Counted from the first letter of the stretch, positions 1 through 5,272 are shown. The stretch: DNA of 10,883 nucleotides from CAZPCT01 sp964585325 (GCA_964585325.1 CAZPCT010000043.1:1-10883); one strand, 5' to 3'. The notes: generated from the letters alone by a model not told the origin. Program-made: numbers and translations.

Positions 1-267
1 GGTGACGTGGAGGAGGGGATTGAGAGAGAACTGCTTGCTGCCGGGAGCATAGAGGATATTGATGTTCTTAAAGTGGGGCACCAAGGATCACGCAATGCTA
101 CGTCCCGCGCCTTTCTTGCCGCGGCACAACCAGAGGTTGCGGTCATTTCTGTGGGTGAGAACAGCTATGGTCATCCCTCAGACGAGGTTATCGCGCGTCT
201 GAAGGAGGCTGGCGCGGTAGTGTTGCGCACAGATGAACACGGAGACGTTGTTTGGCGGTTTGAGTAA
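1..267 (+). CDS. ComEC/Rec2-like or stand-alone metallo-beta-lactamase-fold protein, C-terminal fragment
   Basis: The reading frame is open from base 1 (Gly-Asp, then Val-Glu-Glu) and stops with TAA at 265-267, so only about 88 C-terminal residues are present. The visible motifs are those of the last part of the metallo-beta-lactamase domain of ComEC/Rec2 competence proteins: D-V-L-K-V-G-H-Q-G-S (usually GHHGS), then A-V-I-S-V-G-E-N-S-Y-G-H-P, and a terminal L-R-T-D-E-H-G-D segment. In ComEC this domain follows the membrane channel and is thought to act on incoming DNA at the cell surface. A stand-alone hydrolase of the same fold cannot be excluded because the N-terminal part lies outside the window. 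The Gln in place of the second His of GHHGS is a known variation. The ndk promoter begins right after the stop codon. Confidence 0.8.
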   Translation, partial: GDVEEGIERELLAAGSIEDIDVLKVGHQGSRNATSRAFLAAAQPEVAVISVGENSYGHPSDEVIARLKEAGAVVLRTDEHGDVVWRFE

Positions 268-271
268 TGCG

Positions 272-300
272 TTGCGCGGCGGTAGTCTTTCTCGTACAAT
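272..300 (+). promoter_or_regulatory. sigma70-type promoter of ndk
   Basis: TTGCGC at 272-277 and TACAAT at 295-300 are separated by 17 bp. Transcription would start near 307, giving an ndk leader of about 42 nt. The call is by consensus matching only. Confidence 0.6.
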
Positions 301-302
301 AA

Positions 303-317
303 AGTTTCCAGGAAACT
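303..317. promoter_or_regulatory. 15-bp palindrome over the ndk transcription start
   Basis: AGTTTCC-A-GGAAACT is a perfect 7-bp inverted repeat with a one-base centre. It starts 2 bp after the -10 box and spans the predicted start site. The position fits a repressor operator. As RNA it could only form a 6-bp stem with a 3-nt loop. The binding factor is unknown. Confidence 0.4.
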
Positions 318-348
318 GAAATCATAACCCTAAATCGGAAATCTAAAG

Positions 349-951
349 ATGGATCATCCAAAAAAGGAACGAACGCTGGTACTCATCAAGCCTGACGGCG
401 TACAACGCTCACTTATTGGCGAAGTCATAAGGCGGGTGGAACGAACTGGGCTTAAGATAGTGGGTCTTAAGTTAGTTATGCCAGACAGGGAGCGGGCGGT
501 TGAGCACTATGGTAAGACAGAGGAGTGGTATGAAGAAAAAGGGGCCACGTTGATTGGCGGTTTGAAGGAGCGGGGAGAGGAGCCTGTTAAGTCCGCGGTT
601 GAATACGGTAAAGACATTATTGAGACGGTTATTCGTTACATTACTTCTGGGCCTATTGTTGCCATGGTTGTTGAGGGTGCCCACGCGGTGGAGGTGGTAA
701 AGAAGCTTGCCGGGCCAACAGAGCCAGCAAAGTCCGACGTGGGAACTATTCGGGGAGACCTTACCATTGATTCGTACCTTACAGCGAATCTTGATGGAAG
801 AGCGGTGCGAAATGTTGTGCACTGCACGGACGCGCCAGGGGAGGCCAAGAGAGAGATTGGTATTTGGTTTGATACACACGAGTTACTCAACTACCGCCTG
901 GTCCAGGAAGCAATTCTGTATGACGTAAATCTGGACGGCATTCTGGAGTAG
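349..951 (+). CDS. ndk: Nucleoside diphosphate kinase, enlarged form
   Basis: Transfers the gamma-phosphate of ATP to nucleoside diphosphates through a phospho-histidine, balancing NTP and dNTP pools in the cytoplasm. The N-terminal T-L-V-L-I-K-P-D-G-V motif (K14), the G-T-I-R-G-D motif (residues 132-137) and the active-site segment N-V-V-H-C-T-D (His158) are all present; the last is usually N-x-x-H-x-S-D. At 200 residues it is clearly longer than the usual 135-150. Extra sequence lies at about residues 55-94, before the I-R-Y-I-T-S-G-P-I-V-A-M strand, and at about 139-152, just before the active site. The ATG at 349 is the first in frame near the promoter and places the catalytic core correctly. 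No strong SD is visible. The gene is apparently monocistronic and is followed by a structured non-coding stretch. Confidence 0.95.
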   Translation: MDHPKKERTLVLIKPDGVQRSLIGEVIRRVERTGLKIVGLKLVMPDRERAVEHYGKTEEWYEEKGATLIGGLKERGEEPVKSAVEYGKDIIETVIRYITSGPIVAMVVEGAHAVEVVKKLAGPTEPAKSDVGTIRGDLTIDSYLTANLDGRAVRNVVHCTDAPGEAKREIGIWFDTHELLNYRLVQEAILYDVNLDGILE

Positions 952-964
952 CGGTACACTAGAA

Positions 965-983
965 GCGGACCTTATGGGTTCGC
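965..983 (+). other. Hairpin just after ndk
   Basis: GCGGACC (965-971) and GGTTCGC (977-983) pair in a 7-bp stem with one G-U and a 5-nt loop. No U-tract follows; TATAAA (984-989) follows instead. It may mark the ndk 3' end, but it is not a canonical intrinsic terminator. Confidence 0.35.
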
Positions 984-995
984 TATAAAGATTTA

Positions 996-1205
996 GCTTA
1001 TTAGTTCCAAGGGATCCCCATAGAGGCGTAGTATGCTGATTCGTTCAGGTGCTATGAAAATGCCCGCACACTGGTGCGGGAGTCCTGCGGGAACCCACTT
1101 AGCAAATTATGCTAACAATCTTCAGCGGCCCTGTCTTGTAAGATGCTTAGGCGCCTTTCAAGGCGGGTCCACCAAAAAATCCCTCACTGCGAGGGATTTT
1201 TTGGT
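996..1205 (+). ncRNA. Candidate structured non-coding RNA, possibly 6S-like
   Basis: There is no credible ORF here, but there is a long irregular helix. Bases 1012-1019 pair with 1162-1170 (bulged C1164), 1022-1028 pair with 1152-1158, and 1029-1034 pair with 1143-1149 (bulged U1147). Above this rod, 1035-1039 pair with 1122-1126, leaving a 16-nt bulge on the 3' side. The apex carries a strong hairpin, CCCGCAC (1063-1069) with GTGCGGG (1074-1080). TTAGCA (1099-1104) can pair with TGCTAA (1110-1115). A possible -10, TATAAA, lies at 984-989, and an intrinsic terminator closes the unit at 1171-1205. A rod of about 200 nt with an open centre and an apical hairpin is the general plan of 6S RNA, which sequesters sigma70 RNA polymerase. 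I do not recognise conserved 6S primary sequence, and the -35 is poor. Confidence 0.4.
1171..1205. terminator. Bidirectional intrinsic terminator
   Basis: A perfect 15-bp stem (1171-1185 with 1191-1205) encloses the 5-nt loop ACTGC. The core TCCCTC/GAGGGA is flanked by six A and six T, so it works on both strands. It would end the rightward ndk/ncRNA transcription and the leftward zinc-ribbon operon whose last stop codon is at 1224-1226. Confidence 0.9.
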
Positions 1206-1223
1206 GCGTGAGAAAACGCGTGT

Positions 1224-1427
1224 TTATACGTCCAGCTTGGTCACTGATGAGCACGTGCAGTGCCCCTCTGCCTTTGTGCAGCCTGCGCATTGAATATGGA
1301 GGGTGCCAGTGGAGCATGAAGGGCACTCCTCCCCGTGCGAGTGGTCGTCAGTCTCGTGGCCGCATTCTGGGCAGGCGGATCCTGCGCACACGCCGTGACA
1401 TGTCTTGCATTTGTGATCTGTGTCCAT
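1224..1427 (-). CDS. Small cysteine-rich zinc-ribbon-like protein
   Basis: A 67-residue protein with 11 Cys and 7 His. It has four C-x-x-C knuckles (C7/C10, C19/C22, C35/C38, C47/C50) and a final C-x-C (C57/C59), which is the spacing expected of two or more zinc ribbons. No signal peptide or membrane segment is visible, so it is probably cytoplasmic. Its function is unknown; nucleic-acid binding or a metal-site role would fit, but that is inference. It lies 7 nt downstream of the hypothetical gene that ends at 1435, on the same strand, so the two probably form an operon. A perfect TATAAT with a TGG extension lies 6 nt before its ATG, so it may also be transcribed separately as a leaderless mRNA. 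It ends just before the bidirectional terminator. The regular Cys pattern argues that this is a real gene. Confidence 0.65.
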   Translation of the reverse strand: MDTDHKCKTCHGVCAGSACPECGHETDDHSHGEECPSCSTGTLHIQCAGCTKAEGHCTCSSVTKLDV

Positions 1428-1433
1428 ATCTCT

Positions 1434-1442
1434 ATTATACCA
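1434..1442 (-). promoter_or_regulatory. Extended -10 promoter for the zinc-ribbon gene
   Basis: On the minus strand TGG-TATAAT is followed by six bases and then the ATG at 1427-1425. The start site would fall on or next to the start codon, predicting a leaderless mRNA. The TATAAT also contains the TAA stop of the upstream gene. No good -35 is visible, as is usual for extended -10 promoters. Confidence 0.5.
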
Positions 1443-1725
1443 GAATGTGTCTTATACGCTCTACCTCGGCCTCAATTACGGGACCTGTGTGCTCGCCGCC
1501 ATGGGCGCGCGTGCCCCCGTAACTGGGACTCCGCTGGTCAAGATGCAGGTCTAGGACCCATTCCGGCCCACGGTCATCCGCGTAGACGTGAAAACGGGGA
1601 AATTCGCCTCCTCCCGCGCGGCGAACAAAACTCTCTTCACGGTAGCGGTTGCGTGAGGGTGCGTATCCGCACTGCCGCATGAGCGCTTGGAGATTTTCTG
1701 TTTTCTTTGGTATGCTGATTTTCAC
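1435..1725 (-). CDS. Conserved hypothetical protein of the CPR type
   Basis: Function unknown. From the GTG at 1725 the product is 96 residues and begins V-K-I-S-I-P-K-K-T-E-N-L. It has an F-P-R-F-H-V-Y strand in the middle, then L-D-L-H-L-D-Q-R-S-P-S-Y and a histidine-bearing R-A-H-G-G-E-H segment, and ends in an acidic/basic helix. I associate this pattern with short hypothetical proteins common in Parcubacteria; that is from memory and unsearched. A second GTG at 1743 would add six residues. I prefer 1725 because a promoter (TTGAGT-17-CACAAT) ends six bases before it, the same spacing as for the next gene. No transmembrane segment is visible. The gene is divergent from the M3 peptidase and followed at 7 nt by the zinc-ribbon gene. 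Confidence 0.75.
   Translation of the reverse strand: MKISIPKKTENLQALMRQCGYAPSRNRYREESFVRRAGGGEFPRFHVYADDRGPEWVLDLHLDQRSPSYGGTRAHGGEHTGPVIEAEVERIRHILV
1687..1716 (+). promoter_or_regulatory. Promoter of the M3 peptidase gene
   Basis: TTGGAG (1687-1692), an 18-bp spacer, and TATGCT (1711-1716) preceded by TGG (extended -10). It lies inside the 5' end of the divergent hypothetical gene and predicts a start near 1723. Confidence 0.45.
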
Positions 1726-1738
1726 ACTATCATTGTGA
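1722..1738. promoter_or_regulatory. Inverted repeat between the divergent starts
   Basis: TCACA (1722-1726), seven bases, TGTGA (1734-1738). It covers the minus -10 and the plus start region, so one bound protein could affect both genes. The arms are in the opposite order to a CRP site. The regulator is unknown. Confidence 0.3.
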
Positions 1739-1760
1739 CGCACTCCATGAAGAAACTCAA
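1732..1760 (-). promoter_or_regulatory. Promoter of the divergent hypothetical gene
   Basis: On the minus strand TTGAGT (1760-1755) and CACAAT (1737-1732) are 17 bp apart. The -10 ends six bases before the GTG at 1725, again predicting a leaderless start. It overlaps the first codons of the M3 peptidase gene. Confidence 0.4.
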
Positions 1761-3555
1761 CACCAAAAAAACTACGTGGGACTACTCACGCATCCTTCCC
1801 TCAACAGACAAAAAAACTCTTGAGAAGGAAAAGAGCGACATTGCCCGCGGAACGGACCGGTTCGTCAAAAAATGGAAGGAACGGAACGACTACACAAAAG
1901 ACGCCGCGGTGCTCAAGGAGGCGCTTGATGACTACGAAAAATGGTTCAGAAAATATGCCGGGCGCGGTGGGTATGGTTTTTATCTGAGCCTCAAGACTGC
2001 CACCGACCTGAGTAATCCGGAACTAAAAGCACAGAACGACCAACTGAGTGAATTTGCGACAAAGCAGTGGAACAGGATGCGCTTTTTTGGACTTGCGCTT
2101 GCCAAAGTCACTCCCGCGCAGCAGAAGAAGTTTTTAAATGACCCGCGTCTCTCATCATATCGCAGTCACTTGCGCACAGAATTTGACTGGGCCTCTTACC
2201 GTCTTGGGGAACAAGAGGAGAACATTTTGAATCTTCTGGGCGGTCCTTCACACCGGAGCTGGGTGCGTATGACGGACGATTTTCTTGCTCGGGAAGAACG
2301 AGAGGCGTTGACAGAAAAAGGAAAAACTCAGCCACTGACCCTGGCCTTTCTGTTGGCGAATCTTCAAAGCGCTCAGAAGCGGGTGCGCGACAGTGCAGCG
2401 GTGGGTATCAATGGTATATTGGCGGACAATGTGGACGTGGCGGAGGCAGAAATGAACGCAGTACTGCAAGCAAAGAAGGTGCGTGACGAGCTTAAGGGTC
2501 ATTCGCGCCCCGATCAAGCCCGCCACCTTGACGACAATATTGATAGTAGGGTTGTAGATACATTGGTGGACACAGTTGCCAGTCGGTTTGATATTTCTGA
2601 GCGATACTACGGCTTTAAGGCCCGCGTAACAGGACGCAAAAAACTTGCGTACCATGAACGGTCAATGAGCCTGGGAAAGGTAGAGAAAGAGTACGTATAT
2701 CAGGAGGGGGTAGAGATGATCCATGACGTATTTAAACGCTTGGATCCACAATTTGCAGACATTCTCCTTACGTTTGTGAACAACGGGCATATTGATGTGT
2801 ATCCCAAAAAAGGAAAACGTGATGGCGCTTTTTGCGCACACAACCGCATTATAGACCCAACCTTTGTGATGCTTAACTGGACGAATATGCTTAAAGACGT
2901 GACAACGTTTGCCCACGAAATGGGTCATGGGGTACATTACGAACTTGCACGCAAAAAACAGCATGCTCTTTACTTCGGCACGTCGCTTGCAACCACGGAA
3001 GTTGCCAGCACATTTATGGAAGACTTTGTTTTTGACCGGCTTTTGAAAGACGCTGATGACGAGGAGCGGTTCGTGCTTATGACAAAAAAGGTGGAACAGG
3101 ACATATCCACTATTTTTAGGCAGATTGCGGCATACCGGTTTGAACAGGAGCTCCACGCCACGTTCAAAGAGAAAGGGTATCTTTCAAAAGAAGAGATAGG
3201 GAAGATGTTCCAAGGACACATGGCGGCATATATGGGAAAGTATGTGGAGCAGTCGCCTGGGAGCGAGAACTGGTGGACATATTGGAGTCACTTCCGTGTC
3301 TTTTTTTACGTCTACTCCTATGCGAGCGGTCTCCTTATCTCAAAGGCGCTTCAGCGCCGGGTGCGAGAGAACCCCGCGGCAATAGAAGACGTAAAGACGT
3401 TTATGGCAGCCGGCGTATCTGATTCGCCAGAAGACATCTTTAAGAACATTGGTATTGATATTAGTAAGAAGACTTTTTGGAAAGAGGGACTTTCTGAAGT
3501 TGAGGCGTTGCTCAATGAGACTGAACGCCTAGGCAAAAAGCTGAAGAAGATCTAA
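1747..3555 (+). CDS. pepF: Oligoendopeptidase F-like zinc metallopeptidase (M3 family)
   Basis: Cytoplasmic zinc peptidase expected to cut short oligopeptides. From the ATG at 1747 it is 602 residues, the usual length of the family. The zinc site H390-E-M-G-H394 sits in T-T-F-A-H-E-M-G-H-G-V-H, and the third ligand is probably Glu418 in A-T-T-E-V-A-S-T-F. The C-terminal F-F-Y-V-Y-S-Y-A-S-G-L-L segment matches the conserved Tyr-rich wall of the M3 cleft. The N-terminal part is helical and highly charged. The frame stays open upstream to a TTG at 1687, but that would run through the promoter and gives an unlikely hydrophobic lead, so the ATG is preferred. No SD is visible upstream. The gene is divergent from the small leftward operon and is followed by a strong terminator. 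The symbol reflects the family, not tested activity. Confidence 0.92.
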   Translation: MKKLNTKKTTWDYSRILPSTDKKTLEKEKSDIARGTDRFVKKWKERNDYTKDAAVLKEALDDYEKWFRKYAGRGGYGFYLSLKTATDLSNPELKAQNDQLSEFATKQWNRMRFFGLALAKVTPAQQKKFLNDPRLSSYRSHLRTEFDWASYRLGEQEENILNLLGGPSHRSWVRMTDDFLAREEREALTEKGKTQPLTLAFLLANLQSAQKRVRDSAAVGINGILADNVDVAEAEMNAVLQAKKVRDELKGHSRPDQARHLDDNIDSRVVDTLVDTVASRFDISERYYGFKARVTGRKKLAYHERSMSLGKVEKEYVYQEGVEMIHDVFKRLDPQFADILLTFVNNGHIDVYPKKGKRDGAFCAHNRIIDPTFVMLNWTNMLKDVTTFAHEMGHGVHYELARKKQHALYFGTSLATTEVASTFMEDFVFDRLLKDADDEERFVLMTKKVEQDISTIFRQIAAYRFEQELHATFKEKGYLSKEEIGKMFQGHMAAYMGKYVEQSPGSENWWTYWSHFRVFFYVYSYASGLLISKALQRRVRENPAAIEDVKTFMAAGVSDSPEDIFKNIGIDISKKTFWKEGLSEVEALLNETERLGKKLKKI

Positions 3556-3570
3556 AGGGCGTCCCGCTCA

Positions 3571-3602
3571 ACCAAAAAACCGCCAGATGGCGGTTTTTTG
3601 GT
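3571..3602. terminator. Bidirectional intrinsic terminator
   Basis: A perfect 14-bp stem (3571-3584 with 3589-3602) encloses loop AGAT. The core CCGCC/GGCGG is flanked by six A and six T. It serves the rightward M3 peptidase and the leftward membrane-protein gene ending at 3634. Its outer arms ACCAAAAAA/TTTTTTGGT are identical to those of the terminator at 1171-1205. Confidence 0.92.
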
Positions 3603-3633
3603 GTAAGATCTGCCAGAGGCAGAATGGTCTAGC

Positions 3634-3999
3634 TTACATTGCCGCTGAACTGGCGCCTTTGCCAGCCTTCATTCCTCCCCAAATGAAGAGAAGACCCGCA
3701 ATGATGTGGAGCCAGTCGGAAGCCGCATTGGATGCGATGAAGCCAAGCAGGTCACCTGCCGTGAAGAGGCCAATGAGGCCCAAGAGCACGAAGATGACAC
3801 CAAGGATCAAGCCCCATGTTTTTGTGGCTGACTTGGCAAAGACGACCGCCAAGATACCGGCGATCAAGTACACAAGGTTGTGCACGGCGTCTACCTGGAA
3901 GACACCCAGGAACATCCCGTCAGACGTGGTGATTCCTGGAATGAAGCCAAGAATACCAATCACAATCAGAATCCAACCAAGAGTGCTTACAACTTTCAT
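3634..3999 (-). CDS. Small four-helix membrane protein, DUF4383-like
   Basis: A 121-residue, strongly hydrophobic protein with four predicted membrane helices at about residues 6-22, 41-56, 62-79 and 96-110. The motif V-D-A-V-H-N-L-V-Y-L-I-A-G at the second helix (H40, N41) and D-W-L-H-I-I-A-G at the fourth resemble the DUF4383 family, whose function is unknown. That assignment is by motif memory only. The tail is short and Gly/Ala/Ser-rich. The ATG at 3999 has a good SD, AAAAGGA, eight bases upstream. The gene is convergent with the M3 peptidase across a shared terminator and lies 173 bp downstream of the M50 gene on the same strand. A 14-bp palindrome overlaps its likely promoter. Confidence 0.8.
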   Translation of the reverse strand: MKVVSTLGWILIVIGILGFIPGITTSDGMFLGVFQVDAVHNLVYLIAGILAVVFAKSATKTWGLILGVIFVLLGLIGLFTAGDLLGFIASNAASDWLHIIAGLLFIWGGMKAGKGASSAAM

Positions 4000-4015
4000 T
4001 AATGTTGTCCTTTTA

Positions 4016-4044
4016 GTAGTACTAGTACTAATAAATGGTGTAAA
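4016..4044 (-). promoter_or_regulatory. Candidate promoter of the four-helix protein gene
   Basis: On the minus strand TTTACA (4044-4039), a 17-bp spacer, and TACTAC (4021-4016). It gives a short leader that starts near the SD. A second possible promoter lies further upstream, TTGAAG (4129-4124), 17 bp, TATGCT (4106-4101). Confidence 0.35.
4017..4030. promoter_or_regulatory. Perfect 14-bp palindrome, likely operator
   Basis: TAGTACTAGTACTA reads the same on both strands. It overlaps the -10 and spacer of the proximal promoter of the four-helix membrane protein gene, or lies in its leader if the distal promoter is used. The regulator is unknown. Confidence 0.45.
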
Positions 4045-4172
4045 GCAGACTCAGAGTAATCGACCACCTAGTTACTCCAGTGTGCTTTGTACACGTGTTA
4101 AGCATACAAAAAAAGCGGCAACTCTTCAACAAAAGGTTTTCAACTGTCAACTGTATTGAAGGAAATGGCACC

Positions 4173-4838
4173 CTAGAGACCAATAAGTCGCCCTATAGCC
4201 TGGTAGACAAGCGCCGACTGGTCTGCCAGGATGAGGCGCAGAATGAAGTCCGCAAGAGGGCCGAGTATGAAAAAGGCAAGGAAAAGGGCGATTACAAGGC
4301 CAAATATGCCAATTGACTGCATGGCACCCCAGGCCCGAGGAAAGAGGTCCCCCAACACCTTTGACCCGTCCAGTGGTGGCACGGGGATGAGGTTAAAAAG
4401 GGCAAGATAGATATTGATGAGCACCACAAAGCCTAGCAGACCAAGTGCTTGGTCGGTCATGAACGTAAGGGTGTTTTGATAGAGCGGGGCAAGGCGCACT
4501 ACCAAGCCAATAGCAAGCGCAATGAGTATGTTTGTCACGGGCCCCGCTATGGCCACCTTAAGATTTCCATAGCGCTGGTCACGCAAGTTGTAGGGGTTGT
4601 AGGGGACGGGTTTCGCCCACCCAATAAAGATGCCGGAGGTGAGCACAAGAAAGAGAGGCACAATAACGGTGCCAAAAAGATCAATGTGCGCGAAGGGGTT
4701 TAATGTGAGGCGCCCCATCCGTTCGGCGGTAGAGTCTCCCAGCTGTTTTGCCATCCAACCGTGCGCGTATTCATGAAATACGGCAGAGAGGACAATGACT
4801 ATGTACAGGAAGAGGGGATAGTATAGTGCTGGAGGCAT
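4173..4838 (-). CDS. Site-2-protease-like M50 family intramembrane metallopeptidase
   Basis: A 221-residue membrane zinc protease of the minimal S2P type. H22-E-Y-A-H26 (HExxH) lies in the first helix, followed by A-H-G-W-M-A-K. The second motif N-L-I-P-V-P-P-L-D-G (residues 149-158) provides Asp157, the expected third zinc ligand. About five to six hydrophobic segments span the chain, with I-A-G-P-x-T-N at 97-103, typical of the bacterial cytoplasm-facing group. There is no PDZ domain, so it is not a full RseP. In the family such enzymes release membrane-bound regulators or clear signal-peptide remnants; the substrate here is unknown. No SD precedes the ATG at 4838. A TATTTA eight bases upstream (4852-4847) could be a -10 for a nearly leaderless mRNA. 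The gene is divergent from rpmB. Confidence 0.92.
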   Translation of the reverse strand: MPPALYYPLFLYIVIVLSAVFHEYAHGWMAKQLGDSTAERMGRLTLNPFAHIDLFGTVIVPLFLVLTSGIFIGWAKPVPYNPYNLRDQRYGNLKVAIAGPVTNILIALAIGLVVRLAPLYQNTLTFMTDQALGLLGFVVLINIYLALFNLIPVPPLDGSKVLGDLFPRAWGAMQSIGIFGLVIALFLAFFILGPLADFILRLILADQSALVYQAIGRLIGL

Positions 4839-4854
4839 GTGATTGCTAAATAGA

Positions 4855-4899
4855 AGGAGTTTTGATAGAGTACTCCTACTGTATCACAGATATATCAAA
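4855..4899. promoter_or_regulatory. Nested inverted repeats in the M50/rpmB divergent gap
   Basis: AGGAGT (4855-4860) is mirrored by ACTCCT (4872-4877). TTTGATA (4861-4867) is mirrored by TATCAAA (4893-4899). GAGTACTC (4868-4875) is itself palindromic. The arms interleave, so they cannot all form together. The region probably contains promoters or operators for the flanking genes, but I cannot place both with confidence. Confidence 0.25.
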
Positions 4900-4976
4900 G
4901 TTCTAATTTCTGCGTGCATTCATTGGCCCAAAAGAGAATGATTAGACGTTAGAGCAATGAGAACAATTTTTACACT

Positions 4977-5192
4977 ATGGAATGTCCAACATGCGACAGG
5001 GTCTCACGAACGATGGGCGTACGGAAACTTCTGCGCGGCAACTACAACCCAACCACCAAGCGCAAACGCCACCCCAACCTTCAGTGGGTGACGCTTGGCT
5101 CTGGTAAACGGGTGAAGGTGTGCACGCGGTGCAAACGGAAGGGTGCTCAAGACCCCGAATACTTCAAGAAAAGAGGCCTGGCCACGAACTGA
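4977..5192 (+). CDS. rpmB: Ribosomal protein bL28, zinc-ribbon form
   Basis: A 71-residue basic large-subunit protein. The diagnostic centre is R-G-N-Y-N-P-T-T-K-R-K-R-H-P-N-L-Q-W-V, matching the bL28 pattern (K-R-x-x-x-P-N-L-Q). Two Cys pairs, C3-x-x-C6 at the N terminus and C49-x-x-C52 near the C terminus, would bind zinc, as in the C+ forms of small ribosomal proteins. The start at 4977 is kept because a later Met (residue 13) would lose the first Cys pair. There is no SD. TACACT at 4971-4976 abuts the ATG, but a promoter there would start inside the gene, so the true promoter is unclear. tRNA-Pro starts 9 nt after the stop codon, suggesting a joint transcript. Confidence 0.88.
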   Translation: MECPTCDRVSRTMGVRKLLRGNYNPTTKRKRHPNLQWVTLGSGKRVKVCTRCKRKGAQDPEYFKKRGLATN

Positions 5193-5201
5193 GGCCTTTT
5201 T

Positions 5202-5272
5202 CGGGCTGTCGTATAGAGGTAGTACGCACCCATGGGGTGGGTGTAGCCGGGGTTCGATTCCCCGCAGCCCGA
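5202..5272 (+). tRNA. tRNA-Pro (anticodon GGG)
   Basis: A complete cloverleaf. The acceptor stem CGGGCTG (5202-5208) pairs with CAGCCCG (5265-5271), discriminator A5272. The D arm is GTAT/GTAC with a 7-nt loop. The anticodon stem CACCC/GGGTG has loop ATGGGGT, with U33, GGG at 5234-5236 and G37. The variable loop has 4 nt, and the T arm CGGGG-TTCGATT-CCCCG is perfect. C1-G72, A73 and G35-G36 are the known bacterial proline identity set, and G37 suits m1G37 methylation. CCA is not encoded (CGG follows), so it must be added after transcription. It reads CCC and CCU codons. It lies between rpmB and rpsL, so processing would cut the operon transcript here. Confidence 0.95.

Noticed and set aside
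1160..1173. GGGTCC-A-CCA, which could be read as a tRNA or tmRNA 3' end
   Set aside because: The upstream sequence does not form a T-arm or tRNA-like domain, and no tmRNA tag reading frame is visible. The CCA is part of the terminator stem.
1033..1522. Rightward ORFs at 1033-1293 and 1208-1522
   Set aside because: They run through the candidate RNA, the terminator hairpin, or the antisense of the zinc-ribbon gene, and show no protein-like pattern.
1687..1746. An upstream TTG start for the M3 peptidase adding 20 residues
   Set aside because: It coincides with the -35 box, the added residues have no family match, and the ATG at 1747 gives the family's usual length.
3587..4159. A 190-codon rightward ORF opposite the four-helix membrane protein
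   Set aside because: It starts inside the terminator and is Pro/Lys/Thr-rich, as expected for the antisense of a hydrophobic gene.
4101..4172. Intrinsic terminator for the M50 gene using the seven-T tract on the minus strand
   Set aside because: No stable stem directly precedes the T-tract. The CTTCAA/TTGAAG arms are short, far apart and 9 nt away from it.
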